Positions 8,652 through 22,000 of a stretch of 64,000 bases of DNA are shown one piece after another. Under the pieces are notes generated by a model. The model searched no databases and had not been told where the DNA came from. It saw nothing but the letters and a program-made list of their open reading frames with translations. The stretch covers positions 1-64,000 of the forward strand of contig CACJLN010000005.1 of the NCBI GenBank assembly GCA_902594255.1, read 5' to 3'. Position numbers and translations under genes: made by a program. Position 1 is the first letter of the stretch. Every line of letters starts with the position of its first letter. This DNA is from an uncultured Pelagibacteraceae bacterium. Its GTDB lineage: Bacteria; Pseudomonadota; Alphaproteobacteria; Pelagibacterales; Pelagibacteraceae.

Positions 8652-10418
8652 ATGCCTAGCTATAATGCACCAGTCAAAGATATGATGTTTCTATATGAGA
8701 AACTAAGGGATAATAAAAATTATAATGAATTAGAGAAATATAAAGAAGTTACCTCAGAGTTAGTAAAGGATATCTTAGAGGAAGCTGCAAAAATAAATCA
8801 AAATTTAATTTTACCTCTTGCAAAAGCTGGAGATGAAAATCCAGCTATATTAGAAAATGGAGTAGTAAGAACACCCCCAGGATATAAAGAAGCTTATAAG
8901 AAATATATCGAGGATGGTTGGACTTCGTTATCTTGTGATCCAAAATACGGAGGACAAGGTATGCCTAGAACAGTGAGTGCATTTTTTGATGAAATGTTAT
9001 CTTCAGCTAGTCTAGCATTTAAACTTTATAGTGAATTATCACTTGGTGCCTACAATTGTATTCACCACCATGCCCCAGATGAAATTAAAGATAAATATCT
9101 TCCAAAAATGGTTGAGGGAAAATGGAGTGGCACTATGTGTTTAACAGAACCAGTTTGTGGAACGGATTTAGGTTTACTTAAAACAAAAGCTGTAGAGCAA
9201 CCCGATGGAACATACAAAATCACTGGCCAAAAAATATTTATTACATCTGGTGATCATGATTTAACAGAAAATATAATTCATCTTGTAATAGCAAGAGCAT
9301 CAGATTCACCGAAAGGTACTAAGGGAATAAGTTTATTTTTAGTCCCAAAATTTATTGTAAAAGAAGATGGAACAATTGGCGCTAGAAATGGAATATCTAC
9401 AGGATCAATAGAGACAAAAATGGGTATTAAAGGTTCAGCTACTTGCGTTTTAAATTTTGATGATGCAACTGGAATTATGATTGGTCCTAAAAATAAAGGA
9501 CTAAGTCAAATGTTTACAATGATGAATTTAGAAAGAATTGTCGTTGGAATTCAAGGTTTAGGAATTTCAGAAATTGCTTATCAAAATTCATTGAGTTATG
9601 CCAAAGAGAGAAAGCAAGGAAAAAGCAACAATAATAAATCGCAAAATGGAAATGCTGATGCAATTATTGAACATGCAGATATACGTAAAACATTGTTGAA
9701 CATGAAATCTATAATTGAGGGAGAGAGAGCATTATGTTTCTGGTTATCACAACAAACTGAAGTAAGTTTAAATCACGATGATCAGAAAATAAAACAAGAT
9801 GCTTCAGACATGGTCTCATTAATGACACCTGTTGTAAAATCTTTATTTTCAGATTTAGGAATGGAGATTACAAGCGATGCAATGCAAATTTTTGGTGGGT
9901 ATGGCTATACTAAAGATCAAGGTATAGAGCAATTATATAGAGATAACAGAATTACACCAATTTACGAAGGAACAAATTCTGTTCAAGCTGCTGATTTAGT
10001 TTTTAGAAAATTATTAAATAAGAATGGAAATATAATAGATAAATTTTTAGATTTAGTTAAAACTGAAACAAATTCAAATAACGAAAAAGTCAAGCCATTT
10101 ATAAAAGAATTTAATTATTATTTAAATGTACTTAAGAACTTTAGTGATTGGACTATTCAGAGATTAGAAACCAATAAAGATGATGTAAGCGCAGCTGCGA
10201 ATGATTATTTAAAAACTCTTGGCTATATATCATTAGCATTTTCATGGATAAAAGTTCTTAATATAAGTTTCAAAGACTATGAGGAGAATAGAAAATTTTA
10301 TGATGACAAAATAAATACTGCTAAATTTTATTTTGACAAAGTGCTACCAAGAGCTGAACAACATTATAAATCTGCAATTACCGGAAGTTTAAATATAATG
10401 AACTTCAAATTTAGTTAA
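8652..10418 (+). CDS. dmdC: 3-methylmercaptopropionyl-CoA dehydrogenase (acyl-CoA dehydrogenase family)
   Basis: FAD-dependent acyl-CoA dehydrogenase of the long (588 aa) type with an extra C-terminal domain after the usual fold. The flavin and substrate segments MCLTEPVCGTDLGL (162-175) and KIFITSGDHD (194-203) are present, and the catalytic base fits Glu439 in YEGTNSVQ. Homologues of this architecture oxidise MMPA-CoA to methylthioacryloyl-CoA. The specific assignment rests on its place directly before an acyl-CoA ligase and dmdA; sequence alone supports only the general family. It follows leuB by 26 bp. Confidence 0.82.
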   Translation: MPSYNAPVKDMMFLYEKLRDNKNYNELEKYKEVTSELVKDILEEAAKINQNLILPLAKAGDENPAILENGVVRTPPGYKEAYKKYIEDGWTSLSCDPKYGGQGMPRTVSAFFDEMLSSASLAFKLYSELSLGAYNCIHHHAPDEIKDKYLPKMVEGKWSGTMCLTEPVCGTDLGLLKTKAVEQPDGTYKITGQKIFITSGDHDLTENIIHLVIARASDSPKGTKGISLFLVPKFIVKEDGTIGARNGISTGSIETKMGIKGSATCVLNFDDATGIMIGPKNKGLSQMFTMMNLERIVVGIQGLGISEIAYQNSLSYAKERKQGKSNNNKSQNGNADAIIEHADIRKTLLNMKSIIEGERALCFWLSQQTEVSLNHDDQKIKQDASDMVSLMTPVVKSLFSDLGMEITSDAMQIFGGYGYTKDQGIEQLYRDNRITPIYEGTNSVQAADLVFRKLLNKNGNIIDKFLDLVKTETNSNNEKVKPFIKEFNYYLNVLKNFSDWTIQRLETNKDDVSAAANDYLKTLGYISLAFSWIKVLNISFKDYEENRKFYDDKINTAKFYFDKVLPRAEQHYKSAITGSLNIMNFKFS

Positions 10419-12035
10419 ATGAGTCATTACGATACCAATCTAGAAAAAAATAATGCAAATTATGTTCCTTTAACTCCTTTAACTTTCATCAAAAGGGCTA
10501 AAGAAATTTATCCAAATTATGAAGCTGTAATATATGAAGATCGAAAATATTCATGGAGCGAGGTCTATAAACGGACTGTTAAATTTGCGAGCGCGCTAAA
10601 CAAAATTGGCGTTAAAAAAGGTGACACTGTTTCATTTTTAGCTTTCAACACTCCTGAAATTTTTGAGGGTCATTATTCTGTGCCAATGACAGGGGCAGTT
10701 TTGAATACAATTAATATAAGATTAGATGCTAAAACGATTGCTTATATTTTAGATCATAGTGAAGCGAAAGTATTAGTTGTAGACAGACAGCTACATATAG
10801 AAGTTAAGAAAGCGTTAAGTGTTTTAAAAAGAAAAATTACCATCATTGATATTGTTGATAAATTTGCTGATCAATCTAAGTGTGAAAAAATTGGCGATTT
10901 AGAGTATGAAAGTTTTTTAAATACTGGTGATGAGGATTATGACTGGAAAATGCCAGAGGACGAGTGGCAAGCAATATCTTTGAGTTATACATCTGGAACC
11001 ACAGGCAACCCTAAAGGGGTAGTCTATCATCACAGGGGATCATATTTGATGTCTACTGGAAGTGCTGTTGCATGGAATATGCCTAATAGATTAAACTTTT
11101 TGACTATTGTGCCAATGTTTCATTGTAATGGCTGGGGGTATCCATGGACTGTTCCAATGTTAAATGGAAGAACGATTTGTCTAAGAAATATCGATATAAA
11201 AAAGATATTTGAATTAATTGATAAATATAACGTTACTCATTTTGGTGGCGCTCCTATTGTATTAAATATGATTACAGGTGCTCCTGAAGCTGACAGAAAA
11301 AAATTAAAACATAAAGTTTATGTACTCACAGCTGGAGCTCCTCCCCCAAGCATTATATTCAAAAAAATGAAAGAGCTTGGATTTGAGGTAATGCATGTTT
11401 ATGGATTAACCGAAACTTATGGACATGTCACCCAATGTGCATGGAATGATGAATGGAATAACTTTGATGAGGAAAAACAAAACGAAATAAAAGCGAGACA
11501 AGGGGTAAGGTACCCTAATACTGAGGGAATATCAGTGATGGATCCAGAAACAATGAAAGAAGTGCCCAAAGATGGAAAAACAATTGGCGAGATTATGATT
11601 AAAGGAAATGTTGTGATGAAAGGGTATTTCAAGGACAAAGATGCAACCAATAAAGCTATGGACGGTGGATGGTTTCATTCTGGTGATTTAGCAGTAATGC
11701 ATTCTGATGGTTACGTCAAAATTCAAGACAGATCTAAAGACATAATTATTTCAGGAGGAGAAAATATATCGTCAATAGAAATAGAAAATACTTTAGCAAA
11801 GCACCCTTCGGTTTCGATAGCTGCAGTAGTTGCTAAGCCTGACCAAAAATGGGGTGAGGTTCCATGTGCGTTTATTGAATTAGTAAAAGATAAGCTAGCT
11901 ACTGAGAAAGAATTAATCAGTTTTTGTAAAGAAACCCTTGCCGGATTTAAAGTTCCAAAGCAAGTTATTTTTTGTGAGCTACCAAAAACTTCGACTGGAA
12001 AAATTCAAAAATTTGAGTTAAGAAAAAAATTTTAA
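10419..12035 (+). CDS. dmdB: 3-methylmercaptopropionate-CoA ligase (AMP-forming acyl-CoA synthetase)
   Basis: ANL-superfamily adenylating enzyme, 538 aa. The phosphate-binding loop TSGTTGNPKG is at 191-200, GLTETYGH and the hinge region GGWFHSGDLA follow, and the catalytic lysine fits Lys528 in the C-terminal TGKIQ. In this context it should activate 3-methylmercaptopropionate, the product of DmdA, to MMPA-CoA for DmdC. It begins right after the dmdC stop, and dmdA follows 13 bp later. Other medium-chain acids remain possible substrates. Confidence 0.84.
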   Translation: MSHYDTNLEKNNANYVPLTPLTFIKRAKEIYPNYEAVIYEDRKYSWSEVYKRTVKFASALNKIGVKKGDTVSFLAFNTPEIFEGHYSVPMTGAVLNTINIRLDAKTIAYILDHSEAKVLVVDRQLHIEVKKALSVLKRKITIIDIVDKFADQSKCEKIGDLEYESFLNTGDEDYDWKMPEDEWQAISLSYTSGTTGNPKGVVYHHRGSYLMSTGSAVAWNMPNRLNFLTIVPMFHCNGWGYPWTVPMLNGRTICLRNIDIKKIFELIDKYNVTHFGGAPIVLNMITGAPEADRKKLKHKVYVLTAGAPPPSIIFKKMKELGFEVMHVYGLTETYGHVTQCAWNDEWNNFDEEKQNEIKARQGVRYPNTEGISVMDPETMKEVPKDGKTIGEIMIKGNVVMKGYFKDKDATNKAMDGGWFHSGDLAVMHSDGYVKIQDRSKDIIISGGENISSIEIENTLAKHPSVSIAAVVAKPDQKWGEVPCAFIELVKDKLATEKELISFCKETLAGFKVPKQVIFCELPKTSTGKIQKFELRKKF

Positions 12036-12048
12036 GAACATATTTTAG

Positions 12049-13158
12049 ATGAAAAGTTACCCAATTACAAAATCGAGAAGAGTAAGGAGTACACCTTTTA
12101 CATCTAGAATAGAAAAACAAGGAGTTACAGCTTATACAGTTTATAACCACATGTTATTACCAGCTGCATTTGGCTCAATAGAGGATTCATGTGAACATCT
12201 TAAAAAAGATGTGCAAGTTTGGGATGTAGCTGCTGAGAGACAAGTCGAAATTTTTGGTGAGGATGCAGCAAATCTTGTACAATTAATGACTTGTAGAGAT
12301 TTATCGAAATCAAAAATAGGGAGATGCTATTATTGTCCAATAATAGATGATAACGGCAACTTAGTAAATGATCCTGTAATTTTAAAGTTGGCTGAAAATA
12401 GATGGTGGATTTCAATAGCAGACTCAGATGTTATATTTTTTGCAAAAGGTTTAGCTGCAGGTAATAATTTTAAAGTTGAAATTTTCGAACCTAATGTTGA
12501 TATCATTGCTATTCAGGGACCAAAATCATTTGCTTTGATGGAAAAAGTTTTTGGCAAAAAGATAATAGAATTGAAGTTTTTTGGTTTTGATTATTTTGAT
12601 TTTAAAGGAACAAAACATTTAATTGCAAGATCTGGGTGGTCAAAACAAGGTGGTTTTGAGATCTATATAGAAAATACAGAGTCAGGCCTAGATTTATACG
12701 ATTATTTTTTTGAAATTGGTAAAGAGTTTAATTTGAAACCTGGATGCCCAAATCTTATAGAAAGAATTGAAAGTGGTCTTCTTTCTTATGGAAATGATTT
12801 TGACAATAACGACAATCCTTTTCAATGTGGTTTTGAAAAATACGTCAATTTAGATTCTGAGGTGACTTTTTTAGGAAAAGAAAAATTAAAGAAAATAAAA
12901 AAGGAGGGAATAAAGCGAAAATTAATGGGTGTTCACCTTGAAACGGATAAAATTAGTTTAACCAAATCTTTAAAGATTACAGATAATGAGGGTAACCTGA
13001 TGGGTGAGCTAAGATCTGCTTGTTATTCTCCTCATTTTAAAGAAGTTATAGGAATTGCAATGATTAATGAGCCATACTGTAAATCGTCCGTAAAGGGCAA
13101 GTTAAAAATTGATGGAAATTCCGTTAGTGTTAAAGTTTGCGATTTACCTTTCATCTAG
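12049..13158 (+). CDS. dmdA: Dimethylsulfoniopropionate demethylase DmdA
   Basis: GcvT-fold, tetrahydrofolate-dependent enzyme that takes a methyl group from DMSP, giving methylmercaptopropionate and 5-methyl-THF. The product is 369 aa, the length known for SAR11 DmdA, and begins with the [14 protein letters not shown] segment typical of this enzyme rather than of glycine-cleavage T protein. [12 protein letters not shown] (58-69) replaces the LFDVSHMG of Gcv[10 protein letters not shown] stands where GcvT has its catalytic Asp region. No gcvH or gcvP lies nearby, whereas the MMPA-CoA ligase and dehydrogenase do. Confidence 0.93.
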   Translation: MKSYPITKSRRVRSTPFTSRIEKQGVTAYTVYNHMLLPAAFGSIEDSCEHLKKDVQVWDVAAERQVEIFGEDAANLVQLMTCRDLSKSKIGRCYYCPIIDDNGNLVNDPVILKLAENRWWISIADSDVIFFAKGLAAGNNFKVEIFEPNVDIIAIQGPKSFALMEKVFGKKIIELKFFGFDYFDFKGTKHLIARSGWSKQGGFEIYIENTESGLDLYDYFFEIGKEFNLKPGCPNLIERIESGLLSYGNDFDNNDNPFQCGFEKYVNLDSEVTFLGKEKLKKIKKEGIKRKLMGVHLETDKISLTKSLKITDNEGNLMGELRSACYSPHFKEVIGIAMINEPYCKSSVKGKLKIDGNSVSVKVCDLPFI

Positions 13159-13173
13159 TATAAAAGCTAGATC

Positions 13174-14181
13174 ATGAATATTGCAATAGTAGGAGCAACA
13201 GGAAATGTTGGTAGAAAAACTTTAGAACTTCTTGAAAAAAGAAATTTATCTATTGATCATTTATATTTGGTTGCTTCCTCAAAAAGTTCTGGAAAAAAAA
13301 TAAGTTTTAAAGGAAAAGACCATGAAGTTTTTGACCTAGAAACCTTTGACTTTTCTAAAGTAAAAATATCTTTTTTTGCTGCAGGAGGAATTATCTCAGA
13401 AAGATTTGCAGAAAAAGCAGCAAAACATTGTTTAGTTATTGATAATTCAAGTTATTATAGAATGGATCCAGATGTACCTTTAGTTGTTCCACAAGTAAAT
13501 TCTAATGATTTGAAAAAAATAAAAAAAAATATTATAGCAAATCCAAACTGCTCGACAGCTCAGTTAGTAATTGCTTTAAAACCATTACATGATTTATTTG
13601 TAATAAAAAGAGTAGTCGTTTCTACATATCAATCAGTATCAGGTGGTGGTAAAGCACCTATGGATGAATTAATTGAACAAACAAAATTAGTTTTAAGTAA
13701 AAAAAAAGTTAAATCCGAAAATTTTACTAAACAAATAGCATTTAATGCAATTCCTCATATTGATGTATTTTCGAATGATGGTTATACGAAAGAGGAATTA
13801 AAAATGAGCAACGAGACAAAAAAAATTTTGGATGATAAAATTAACTTGACAGCAACATGCGTGAGATTACCAATATCTGTATCTCATTCTGAGTCAGTTA
13901 ATTTGCAATTTGAAAAGCCATTTTCTCTAGAAAAAGTAAAAGAGGCACTAAATGACTTTGAAGGTTGCAAAGTGATAGATCAAAGAGAAGATGGTGGATA
14001 TATAACACCTTTGGAGGCAGAAGGAAAAGACGAAACGTTTATTTCAAGAATAAGGGAAGATCATACGATTAAAAATGGATTAAATCTTTGGATTGTTTCT
14101 GATAATCTTCTAAGAGGCGCGGCTTTGAATGCAGTAGAAATAGCAGAAAGATTAATTAAAAATAATTTTTATGGAAAATAA
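13174..14181 (+). CDS. asd: Aspartate-semialdehyde dehydrogenase
   Basis: NADPH-dependent reduction of aspartyl-phosphate to aspartate semialdehyde, at the head of lysine/DAP, threonine and methionine synthesis. The 335-residue product has the Rossmann motif GATGNVG at 7-13, the catalytic Cys126 in NPNCST, and VRLPISVSHSES, which contains the active-site His and Arg region. It lies 15 bp after dmdA. Its 3' end overlaps the sdhC start by 11 bp, which physically links it to the succinate dehydrogenase operon. Confidence 0.96.
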   Translation: MNIAIVGATGNVGRKTLELLEKRNLSIDHLYLVASSKSSGKKISFKGKDHEVFDLETFDFSKVKISFFAAGGIISERFAEKAAKHCLVIDNSSYYRMDPDVPLVVPQVNSNDLKKIKKNIIANPNCSTAQLVIALKPLHDLFVIKRVVVSTYQSVSGGGKAPMDELIEQTKLVLSKKKVKSENFTKQIAFNAIPHIDVFSNDGYTKEELKMSNETKKILDDKINLTATCVRLPISVSHSESVNLQFEKPFSLEKVKEALNDFEGCKVIDQREDGGYITPLEAEGKDETFISRIREDHTIKNGLNLWIVSDNLLRGAALNAVEIAERLIKNNFYGK

Positions 14182-14554
14182 AGAACCTTTATCACCTCAT
14201 ATTCAGATTTATAAGTGGCATATTTCATCATTGGTATCTATCTCACATAGAATAACAGGAATAATTAATATAATTGTAATTACCTTTATTTGTTTGTTAG
14301 CTTCTCTCCTTGTTCTTGGTCATAATAGTTATGAAATGATTAATTTATTTTTAATTTCAAAAATAGGAAAATTTTTTATTCTAGGAATCACATGGTCTTT
14401 TTGTTTTCAAGTTTTAAGTGAGATTAGACATTTAATTATGGATTTGGGTTACGGGTTTGAACTAAAGACAACAAAAATAACTGGTTTAATTGTTATATTT
14501 GGATCAGTATTGTTAACTGTGGTTTTTTTTTTAATTGCAAAAAATTTTTTATAA
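14171..14554 (+). CDS. sdhC: Succinate dehydrogenase cytochrome b556 subunit
   Basis: Membrane anchor subunit of complex II, 127 aa with three hydrophobic segments (about 28-50, 64-84, 103-124). SISHRITG at 23-30 is the family signature and His87 in EIRHLIMDLG fits the haem ligand. The start lies inside asd (11-bp overlap), and the stop is one base before the sdhD ATG. Confidence 0.94.
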   Translation: MENKEPLSPHIQIYKWHISSLVSISHRITGIINIIVITFICLLASLLVLGHNSYEMINLFLISKIGKFFILGITWSFCFQVLSEIRHLIMDLGYGFELKTTKITGLIVIFGSVLLTVVFFLIAKNFL

Positions 14555-14555
14555 A

Positions 14556-14879
14556 ATGATTGACGCAACAAAAAAATGGATTTTTTTAAAAATTAGTGGC
14601 GCAATATTAGTTCCGTCAATGTTATGGTTTATTATAAATTTTATAAAAATTTATGACCAAGAATATTCAGTTATGGTTAATTTTTTTGCAAACCCGTTGT
14701 CTAATTTTTTATTTAGCTTATTTATTATTAACGCGTATTTCTTTTCTGCTTTGAGTATTAGTGAGGTTTTTGAGGATTATATTAAAAATGAAAAAATCAA
14801 AAATGTCGCAAACAGACTTTTATATACATCAGCAGTGGTAATTCCTTTAATTACAATTATATTAATAAATAATTTATGA
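14556..14879 (+). CDS. sdhD: Succinate dehydrogenase membrane anchor subunit
   Basis: Second anchor of complex II. I chose the ATG at 14556 (107 aa, one base after the sdhC stop) over an in-frame TTG at 14535 inside sdhC. Three hydrophobic helices are apparent (about 9-30, 47-67, 87-105). The DY pair (Asp74-Tyr75), conserved near the quinone site, is retained, but the His usually found a turn or two before it is not obvious. Assignment rests largely on position between sdhC and sdhA. Its stop overlaps sdhA as ATGA. Confidence 0.88.
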   Translation: MIDATKKWIFLKISGAILVPSMLWFIINFIKIYDQEYSVMVNFFANPLSNFLFSLFIINAYFFSALSISEVFEDYIKNEKIKNVANRLLYTSAVVIPLITIILINNL

Positions 14880-16651
14880 GTTCATATAAAATAATAGATC
14901 ATGAATATGATGTAGTAGTATTGGGAGCTGGAGGCTCCGGTTTGAGAGCTGCTGTTGGTTTGAGTGAAGCTGGCTTAAAAACTGCATGTATTTCAAAAGT
15001 TTTTCCTACAAGAAGCCATACGTCTGCTGCTCAAGGTGGTATTTCTGCTGCTCTTGGAAATATGGGTGAAGATGATTGGCGTTGGCACATGTATGATACT
15101 GTGAAAGGAGCTGATTGGTTAGGCGATCAAGACAGTATTGAGTATTTGTGTAAAGAAGCACCTAAAGCAGTTATAGAGTTAGAAAAATATGGAGTTCCTT
15201 TTAGTAGAACAGAGGACGGAAAAATCTACCAAAGACCATTTGGTGGAATGACTAAAAATTATGGTAATGGAATTGTTCAAAGAACTTGTGCAGCTGCAGA
15301 TAGGACTGGCCATGCAATTTTACATACTTTGTATGGACAAGCCCTGAAACATAAAACAGAGTTTTTCATAGAGTATTTTGCATTAGATTTACTGATGAAA
15401 GATGGTGAGTGCAAAGGTTTAATTGCATGGAACTTAAATGATGGAACTATTCACAGATTTAGAGCTCACTCAGTAATCATTGCTACAGGTGGTTATGGCA
15501 AAGTTTACTATTCTGCAACTTCTGCACATACTTGTACTGGTGATGGAAATGCTATGGTTTTAAGAGCAGGATTACCATTGCAAGATATGGAATTTGTACA
15601 GTTTCATCCAACTGGAATATATGGTCATGGAACACTTATAACAGAAGGAGCAAGAGGTGAAGGAGGATATCTTACGAACTCTAAAGGTGAGAGGTTTATG
15701 GAAAGATACGCACCTAAAGCTAAAGATTTGGCATCTAGAGATGTAGTAAGTAGATCAATGTCAATAGAAATAAATGAAGGTAGAGGAGTTGGAAAAGATA
15801 AAGACCACGTCCATCTAAATTTAAGTCACTTAGATAAAGAGGTTATAGAAAGTAGATTACCAGGGATAACAGACGCTGCAAGATTATTTGCTAACGTAGA
15901 TGTAACTAAAGATCCAATTCCAGTAGTACCAACTGTACATTATAATATGGGTGGAATTCCAACTAATTATAAAGGCGAGGTTCTAACAGTTAATGGCTCT
16001 GAAAAAGTAGTTCCAGGTTTAATGGCAATAGGTGAAGCAGCATGTGTTTCAGTTCATGGCGCAAATAGACTAGGTTCTAACTCGTTAATCGATCTTGTAG
16101 TTTTTGGAAGAGCAGCCGCAAAAAGAGCTGCAGAAGTGATTAAGCCAGGAACACCTCACGAAGAAATTGGAGAGTCTGAAACGCAAAAATGTCTTGATAG
16201 GTTTGACAGAATTAGGAATGCGGATGGAGAAATAGGGACTGCAGAACTAAGACTATCAATGCAAAAAACAATGCAATCGAAATGTGCGGTTTTTAGAACT
16301 GAAAAAACACTTAAAGAAGGGGTTGACGAAATAAGAAAAACTTATGATGGATTAGAGTCTTTATCCGTAAAAGATAAATCATTAATATTTAACACTGATC
16401 TAGTTGAAACTTTAGAGTTTGATAATTTAATTAGACAGGCAGTTGCAACTGTAGACTCAGCCTATCACAGAAAAGAAAGTAGAGGAGCTCATGCAAGAGA
16501 GGATTTCCCAAAAAGAGATGACGATAAATTTATGCAACATACTCTTGCCTGGTGTAATGGCAAAGAGACAAAAATAAGCTATCGTGAAGTTCATAAATCA
16601 ACATTGACTAATGATGTACAATATTTTCCTCCACAAGAGCGAGTTTATTAA
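14876..16651 (+). CDS. sdhA: Succinate dehydrogenase flavoprotein subunit
   Basis: Catalytic subunit with covalent FAD that oxidises succinate to fumarate. The 591 residues include the dinucleotide motif GAGGSG (17-22), the flavinylated His48 in [10 protein letters not shown], the QFHPTGIYG substrate segment, GGY and the ARGEGGYL active-site Arg region. It overlaps sdhD by 4 bp and shares one base with sdhB (TAATG). Confidence 0.97.
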   Translation: MSSYKIIDHEYDVVVLGAGGSGLRAAVGLSEAGLKTACISKVFPTRSHTSAAQGGISAALGNMGEDDWRWHMYDTVKGADWLGDQDSIEYLCKEAPKAVIELEKYGVPFSRTEDGKIYQRPFGGMTKNYGNGIVQRTCAAADRTGHAILHTLYGQALKHKTEFFIEYFALDLLMKDGECKGLIAWNLNDGTIHRFRAHSVIIATGGYGKVYYSATSAHTCTGDGNAMVLRAGLPLQDMEFVQFHPTGIYGHGTLITEGARGEGGYLTNSKGERFMERYAPKAKDLASRDVVSRSMSIEINEGRGVGKDKDHVHLNLSHLDKEVIESRLPGITDAARLFANVDVTKDPIPVVPTVHYNMGGIPTNYKGEVLTVNGSEKVVPGLMAIGEAACVSVHGANRLGSNSLIDLVVFGRAAAKRAAEVIKPGTPHEEIGESETQKCLDRFDRIRNADGEIGTAELRLSMQKTMQSKCAVFRTEKTLKEGVDEIRKTYDGLESLSVKDKSLIFNTDLVETLEFDNLIRQAVATVDSAYHRKESRGAHAREDFPKRDDDKFMQHTLAWCNGKETKISYREVHKSTLTNDVQYFPPQERVY

Positions 16652-17430
16652 TGGTTCAATTAAATTTACCTGAAAATTCAAAAGTTAAAAAAGGTAAATA
16701 TTTTAAAGACACAACAGGTTCAAAAAATCTTAAAAAAGTAAACATTTATAGATGGGACCCATCCTCAGGAGAAAACCCAAGAATTGATACTTATGAGGTT
16801 GATATGGATAATTGTCCCTCAAAAGTGCTTGATATTTTAAATAAGATAAAAAATGAGATAGATCCAACTCTAGCATATAGAAGATCCTGTGCACACGGAG
16901 TTTGTGGTTCATGTGCAATGAACATGGGGGGTAAAAATGGCCTTGCATGCACAACACCGCATGCAGGAATAGAGGGTGATATTGATATTTATCCTCTGCC
17001 TCATTTAAAAGTGAAAAAAGATTTAATTGGTGACCTAGATGGTTTGTACAAACAATATAAGTCAATCGAACCTTGGTTAAAATCAAACTCTAAATCAGAA
17101 ACAAAGGAAATTTATCAATCAAAAGAAGATAGAGCAAAGTTAGATGGTGCTTATGAGTGTATAATGTGTGCATGTTGTTCAACGTCATGCCCTAGCTATT
17201 GGTGGAATGGGGATAAATATTTAGGTCCAGCTGTTTTACTACAAGCTTATAGATGGATTATAGATAGTAGAGATGATGAAAGACAAGCTAGGTTAAAAAA
17301 GGTTGCTGATGAGCTTAAACTTTATCGTTGTCATACAATTCTTAACTGTACAAGTGCTTGTCCTAAAGGATTAAACCCTGCAAAAGCTATAGCTGAAATA
17401 AAAAAAATGTTAGCAACAGCTAATATTTAA
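16651..17430 (+). CDS. sdhB: Succinate dehydrogenase iron-sulfur subunit
   Basis: Electron-transfer subunit, 259 aa. [2Fe-2S] ligands are Cys80, 85, 88 and 100 ([13 protein letters not shown]). The [4Fe-4S] and [3Fe-4S] ligands are Cys170, 173, 176 and 180 ([11 protein letters not shown]) and Cys227, 233 and 237 ([14 protein letters not shown]), as in the family. Last gene of sdhCDAB; 40 bp separate it from mmsA. Confidence 0.97.
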   Translation: MVQLNLPENSKVKKGKYFKDTTGSKNLKKVNIYRWDPSSGENPRIDTYEVDMDNCPSKVLDILNKIKNEIDPTLAYRRSCAHGVCGSCAMNMGGKNGLACTTPHAGIEGDIDIYPLPHLKVKKDLIGDLDGLYKQYKSIEPWLKSNSKSETKEIYQSKEDRAKLDGAYECIMCACCSTSCPSYWWNGDKYLGPAVLLQAYRWIIDSRDDERQARLKKVADELKLYRCHTILNCTSACPKGLNPAKAIAEIKKMLATANI

Positions 17431-17470
17431 ACAATAGACTAACAAGTATTTTTACTCTAAAAGATCGTTC

Positions 17471-19928
<2,458 letters not shown>

Positions 19929-19931
19929 ATA

Positions 19932-21092
19932 ATGAATATACATGAACATCAAGCTAAACAGATTTTAAAAAAATTTGGTGTAACAGTTCCGGAGGGAGTA
20001 TTTGGATTAACAGTCGAGGAACTTTTAGAGAAATGCAAGTCATTAAAAACAAATAAGTACGTTTTAAAAGCCCAAATTCATGCAGGTGGTCGAGGAAAAG
20101 CTGGGGGCGTTAAAATTTTAGATAATTTAAGTGAACTTGAAAAATCAGCAAAAGAGCTTTTTGGCAAGAAATTAATAACACATCAAACAGGACCAGAGGG
20201 ACGGGAAGTAAAAAGACTTTATGTTGAGGAGTCATCAAATATCGACAAAGAATTTTATTTATCTTGTTTGGTAGACAGAGCGTCTTCAAAAATTGCCTTT
20301 ATTTCTAGTGATCAAGGTGGAGTGGATATTGAGGAAGTGGCAAGTAAATCGCCTGATAAAATTTTAACAACTAAAGTTGAATTAAAAGAGGAAATTTCTG
20401 ATGAAGAGTGTGAAACTATTATTAAGATTTTTCAATTAAAAGGAAATTCAAAAAATGAGGCAATTTTTTTGATTAAATCTATTTATAAAATGTTTGTTAA
20501 AACAGATGCAAATATGGTTGAAGTAAACCCTTTAATTCTTACGAAAGAAGAAAAAATTATTTGTTTAGATGCTAAAGTAAATTTTGACAGCAATGCTCTT
20601 TTTAGGCAACCAGAAATTTTAGAATTAAGAGATTTGAATGAAGAAGAACCTGCAGAAATTGAAGCTAGCAAACATGATCTAGCATACATAAAATTAGATG
20701 GAAATATTGGATGTATGGTTAATGGTGCTGGTTTAGCTATGGCCACAATGGACATAATTAAACAATATGGAGAAGAGCCAGCAAATTTTTTAGATGTAGG
20801 AGGAGGAGCCTCTAAAGAAAAAGTTTCTGCTGCATTTAAGATTATTTTGTCTGATAAAAATGTAAAAGGAATTTTGATTAATATTTTTGGTGGCATTATG
20901 AGATGTGATGTCCTCGCTCAAGGTGTAGTGGATGCAGCAAAAGAAATTAATATTGAAGTTCCACTAGTTGTAAGATTAGCTGGTACAAATTTTAAAGAGG
21001 GTAAAGAAATTTTAGATAATTCAGGTTTAAAATTAATTTCTGCTGAAAACCTTGACGATGCAGCAAAAAAGATTGTTGAGGCTATAAAATAA
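19932..21092 (+). CDS. sucC: Succinyl-CoA synthetase beta subunit
   Basis: ATP-grasp subunit of ADP-forming succinate-CoA ligase, 386 aa. The N-terminus [31 protein letters not shown] near 48-62, MVEVNPL near 196-202 and [12 protein letters not shown] are family signatures. It abuts sucD with no gap. Confidence 0.97.
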   Translation: MNIHEHQAKQILKKFGVTVPEGVFGLTVEELLEKCKSLKTNKYVLKAQIHAGGRGKAGGVKILDNLSELEKSAKELFGKKLITHQTGPEGREVKRLYVEESSNIDKEFYLSCLVDRASSKIAFISSDQGGVDIEEVASKSPDKILTTKVELKEEISDEECETIIKIFQLKGNSKNEAIFLIKSIYKMFVKTDANMVEVNPLILTKEEKIICLDAKVNFDSNALFRQPEILELRDLNEEEPAEIEASKHDLAYIKLDGNIGCMVNGAGLAMATMDIIKQYGEEPANFLDVGGGASKEKVSAAFKIILSDKNVKGILINIFGGIMRCDVLAQGVVDAAKEINIEVPLVVRLAGTNFKEGKEILDNSGLKLISAENLDDAAKKIVEAIK

Positions 21093-21968
21093 ATGTCAGT
21101 TTTAGTAAATAAGAACACTAGACTAATTTGCCAAGGTTTTACTGGTTCACACGGTACTTTTCATTCTGAACAAGCTATCAAATACGGAACAAAATTAGTT
21201 GGTGGCGTTACTCCTAAAAAAGGTGGTCAAAAACATTTAGGATTACCTGTTTTTAATACGGTGAAAGAGGCAAAAGATGCTGAGAATGCTAATGCTTCTA
21301 TGATTTATGTGCCAGCTAAATTTGCAGCTGAAGCAATTATTGAGTCAATTGATGCATCAATTGAACTGATTGTTTGTATAACTGAAGGAATTCCCATCCA
21401 AGATATGTTAAAAGTGAAACAAAGATTATCAAAATCAAAAAGTAGATTAATAGGTCCAAATTGCCCAGGAATTATTACTCCAGAGGAATGTAAGATTGGA
21501 ATAATGCCAGGTAATATTCATAAAAAAGGAAGTGTGGGAATAGTATCAAGATCTGGTACTTTAACTTACGAAGCAGTTGCTCAAACCACTGAAAATGGTT
21601 TAGGCCAATCGACTTGTATTGGAATAGGTGGTGATCCTATTAACGGTACAAATTTTATAGATTGTTTAGATTTATTTTTAAATGATGAGGAAACACAGTC
21701 TATACTAATGATTGGAGAAATTGGAGGAACTGCAGAAGAAGAAGCCGCAGACTTTATAAAGAATCATAAAATAAAAAAACCAATTGTTGGATTTATTGCT
21801 GGTATCACAGCTCCACCAGGAAGAAGAATGGGTCACGCTGGTGCAATAATTTCTGGAGGCAAGGGGGGTGCAGAGGAAAAGATGAAAAAGATGGAGGAAT
21901 GTGGAATAACTATGGCAAACTCACCCTCAAAAATTGGAAAAACATTGTTCAATAAATTGTCTAATTGA
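21093..21968 (+). CDS. sucD: Succinyl-CoA synthetase alpha subunit
   Basis: CoA-binding subunit, 291 aa. The N-terminus has the [12 protein letters not shown] Rossmann/CoA motif (13-24), and the phosphorylated histidine fits His248 in [17 protein letters not shown] (121-127) is also typical. The start follows the sucC stop directly; a 32-bp gap precedes sucA. Confidence 0.97.
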   Translation: MSVLVNKNTRLICQGFTGSHGTFHSEQAIKYGTKLVGGVTPKKGGQKHLGLPVFNTVKEAKDAENANASMIYVPAKFAAEAIIESIDASIELIVCITEGIPIQDMLKVKQRLSKSKSRLIGPNCPGIITPEECKIGIMPGNIHKKGSVGIVSRSGTLTYEAVAQTTENGLGQSTCIGIGGDPINGTNFIDCLDLFLNDEETQSILMIGEIGGTAEEEAADFIKNHKIKKPIVGFIAGITAPPGRRMGHAGAIISGGKGGAEEKMKKMEECGITMANSPSKIGKTLFNKLSN

Positions 21969-22000
21969 AAAATTTTCCGCTAGGTTTATATTGATTACAA

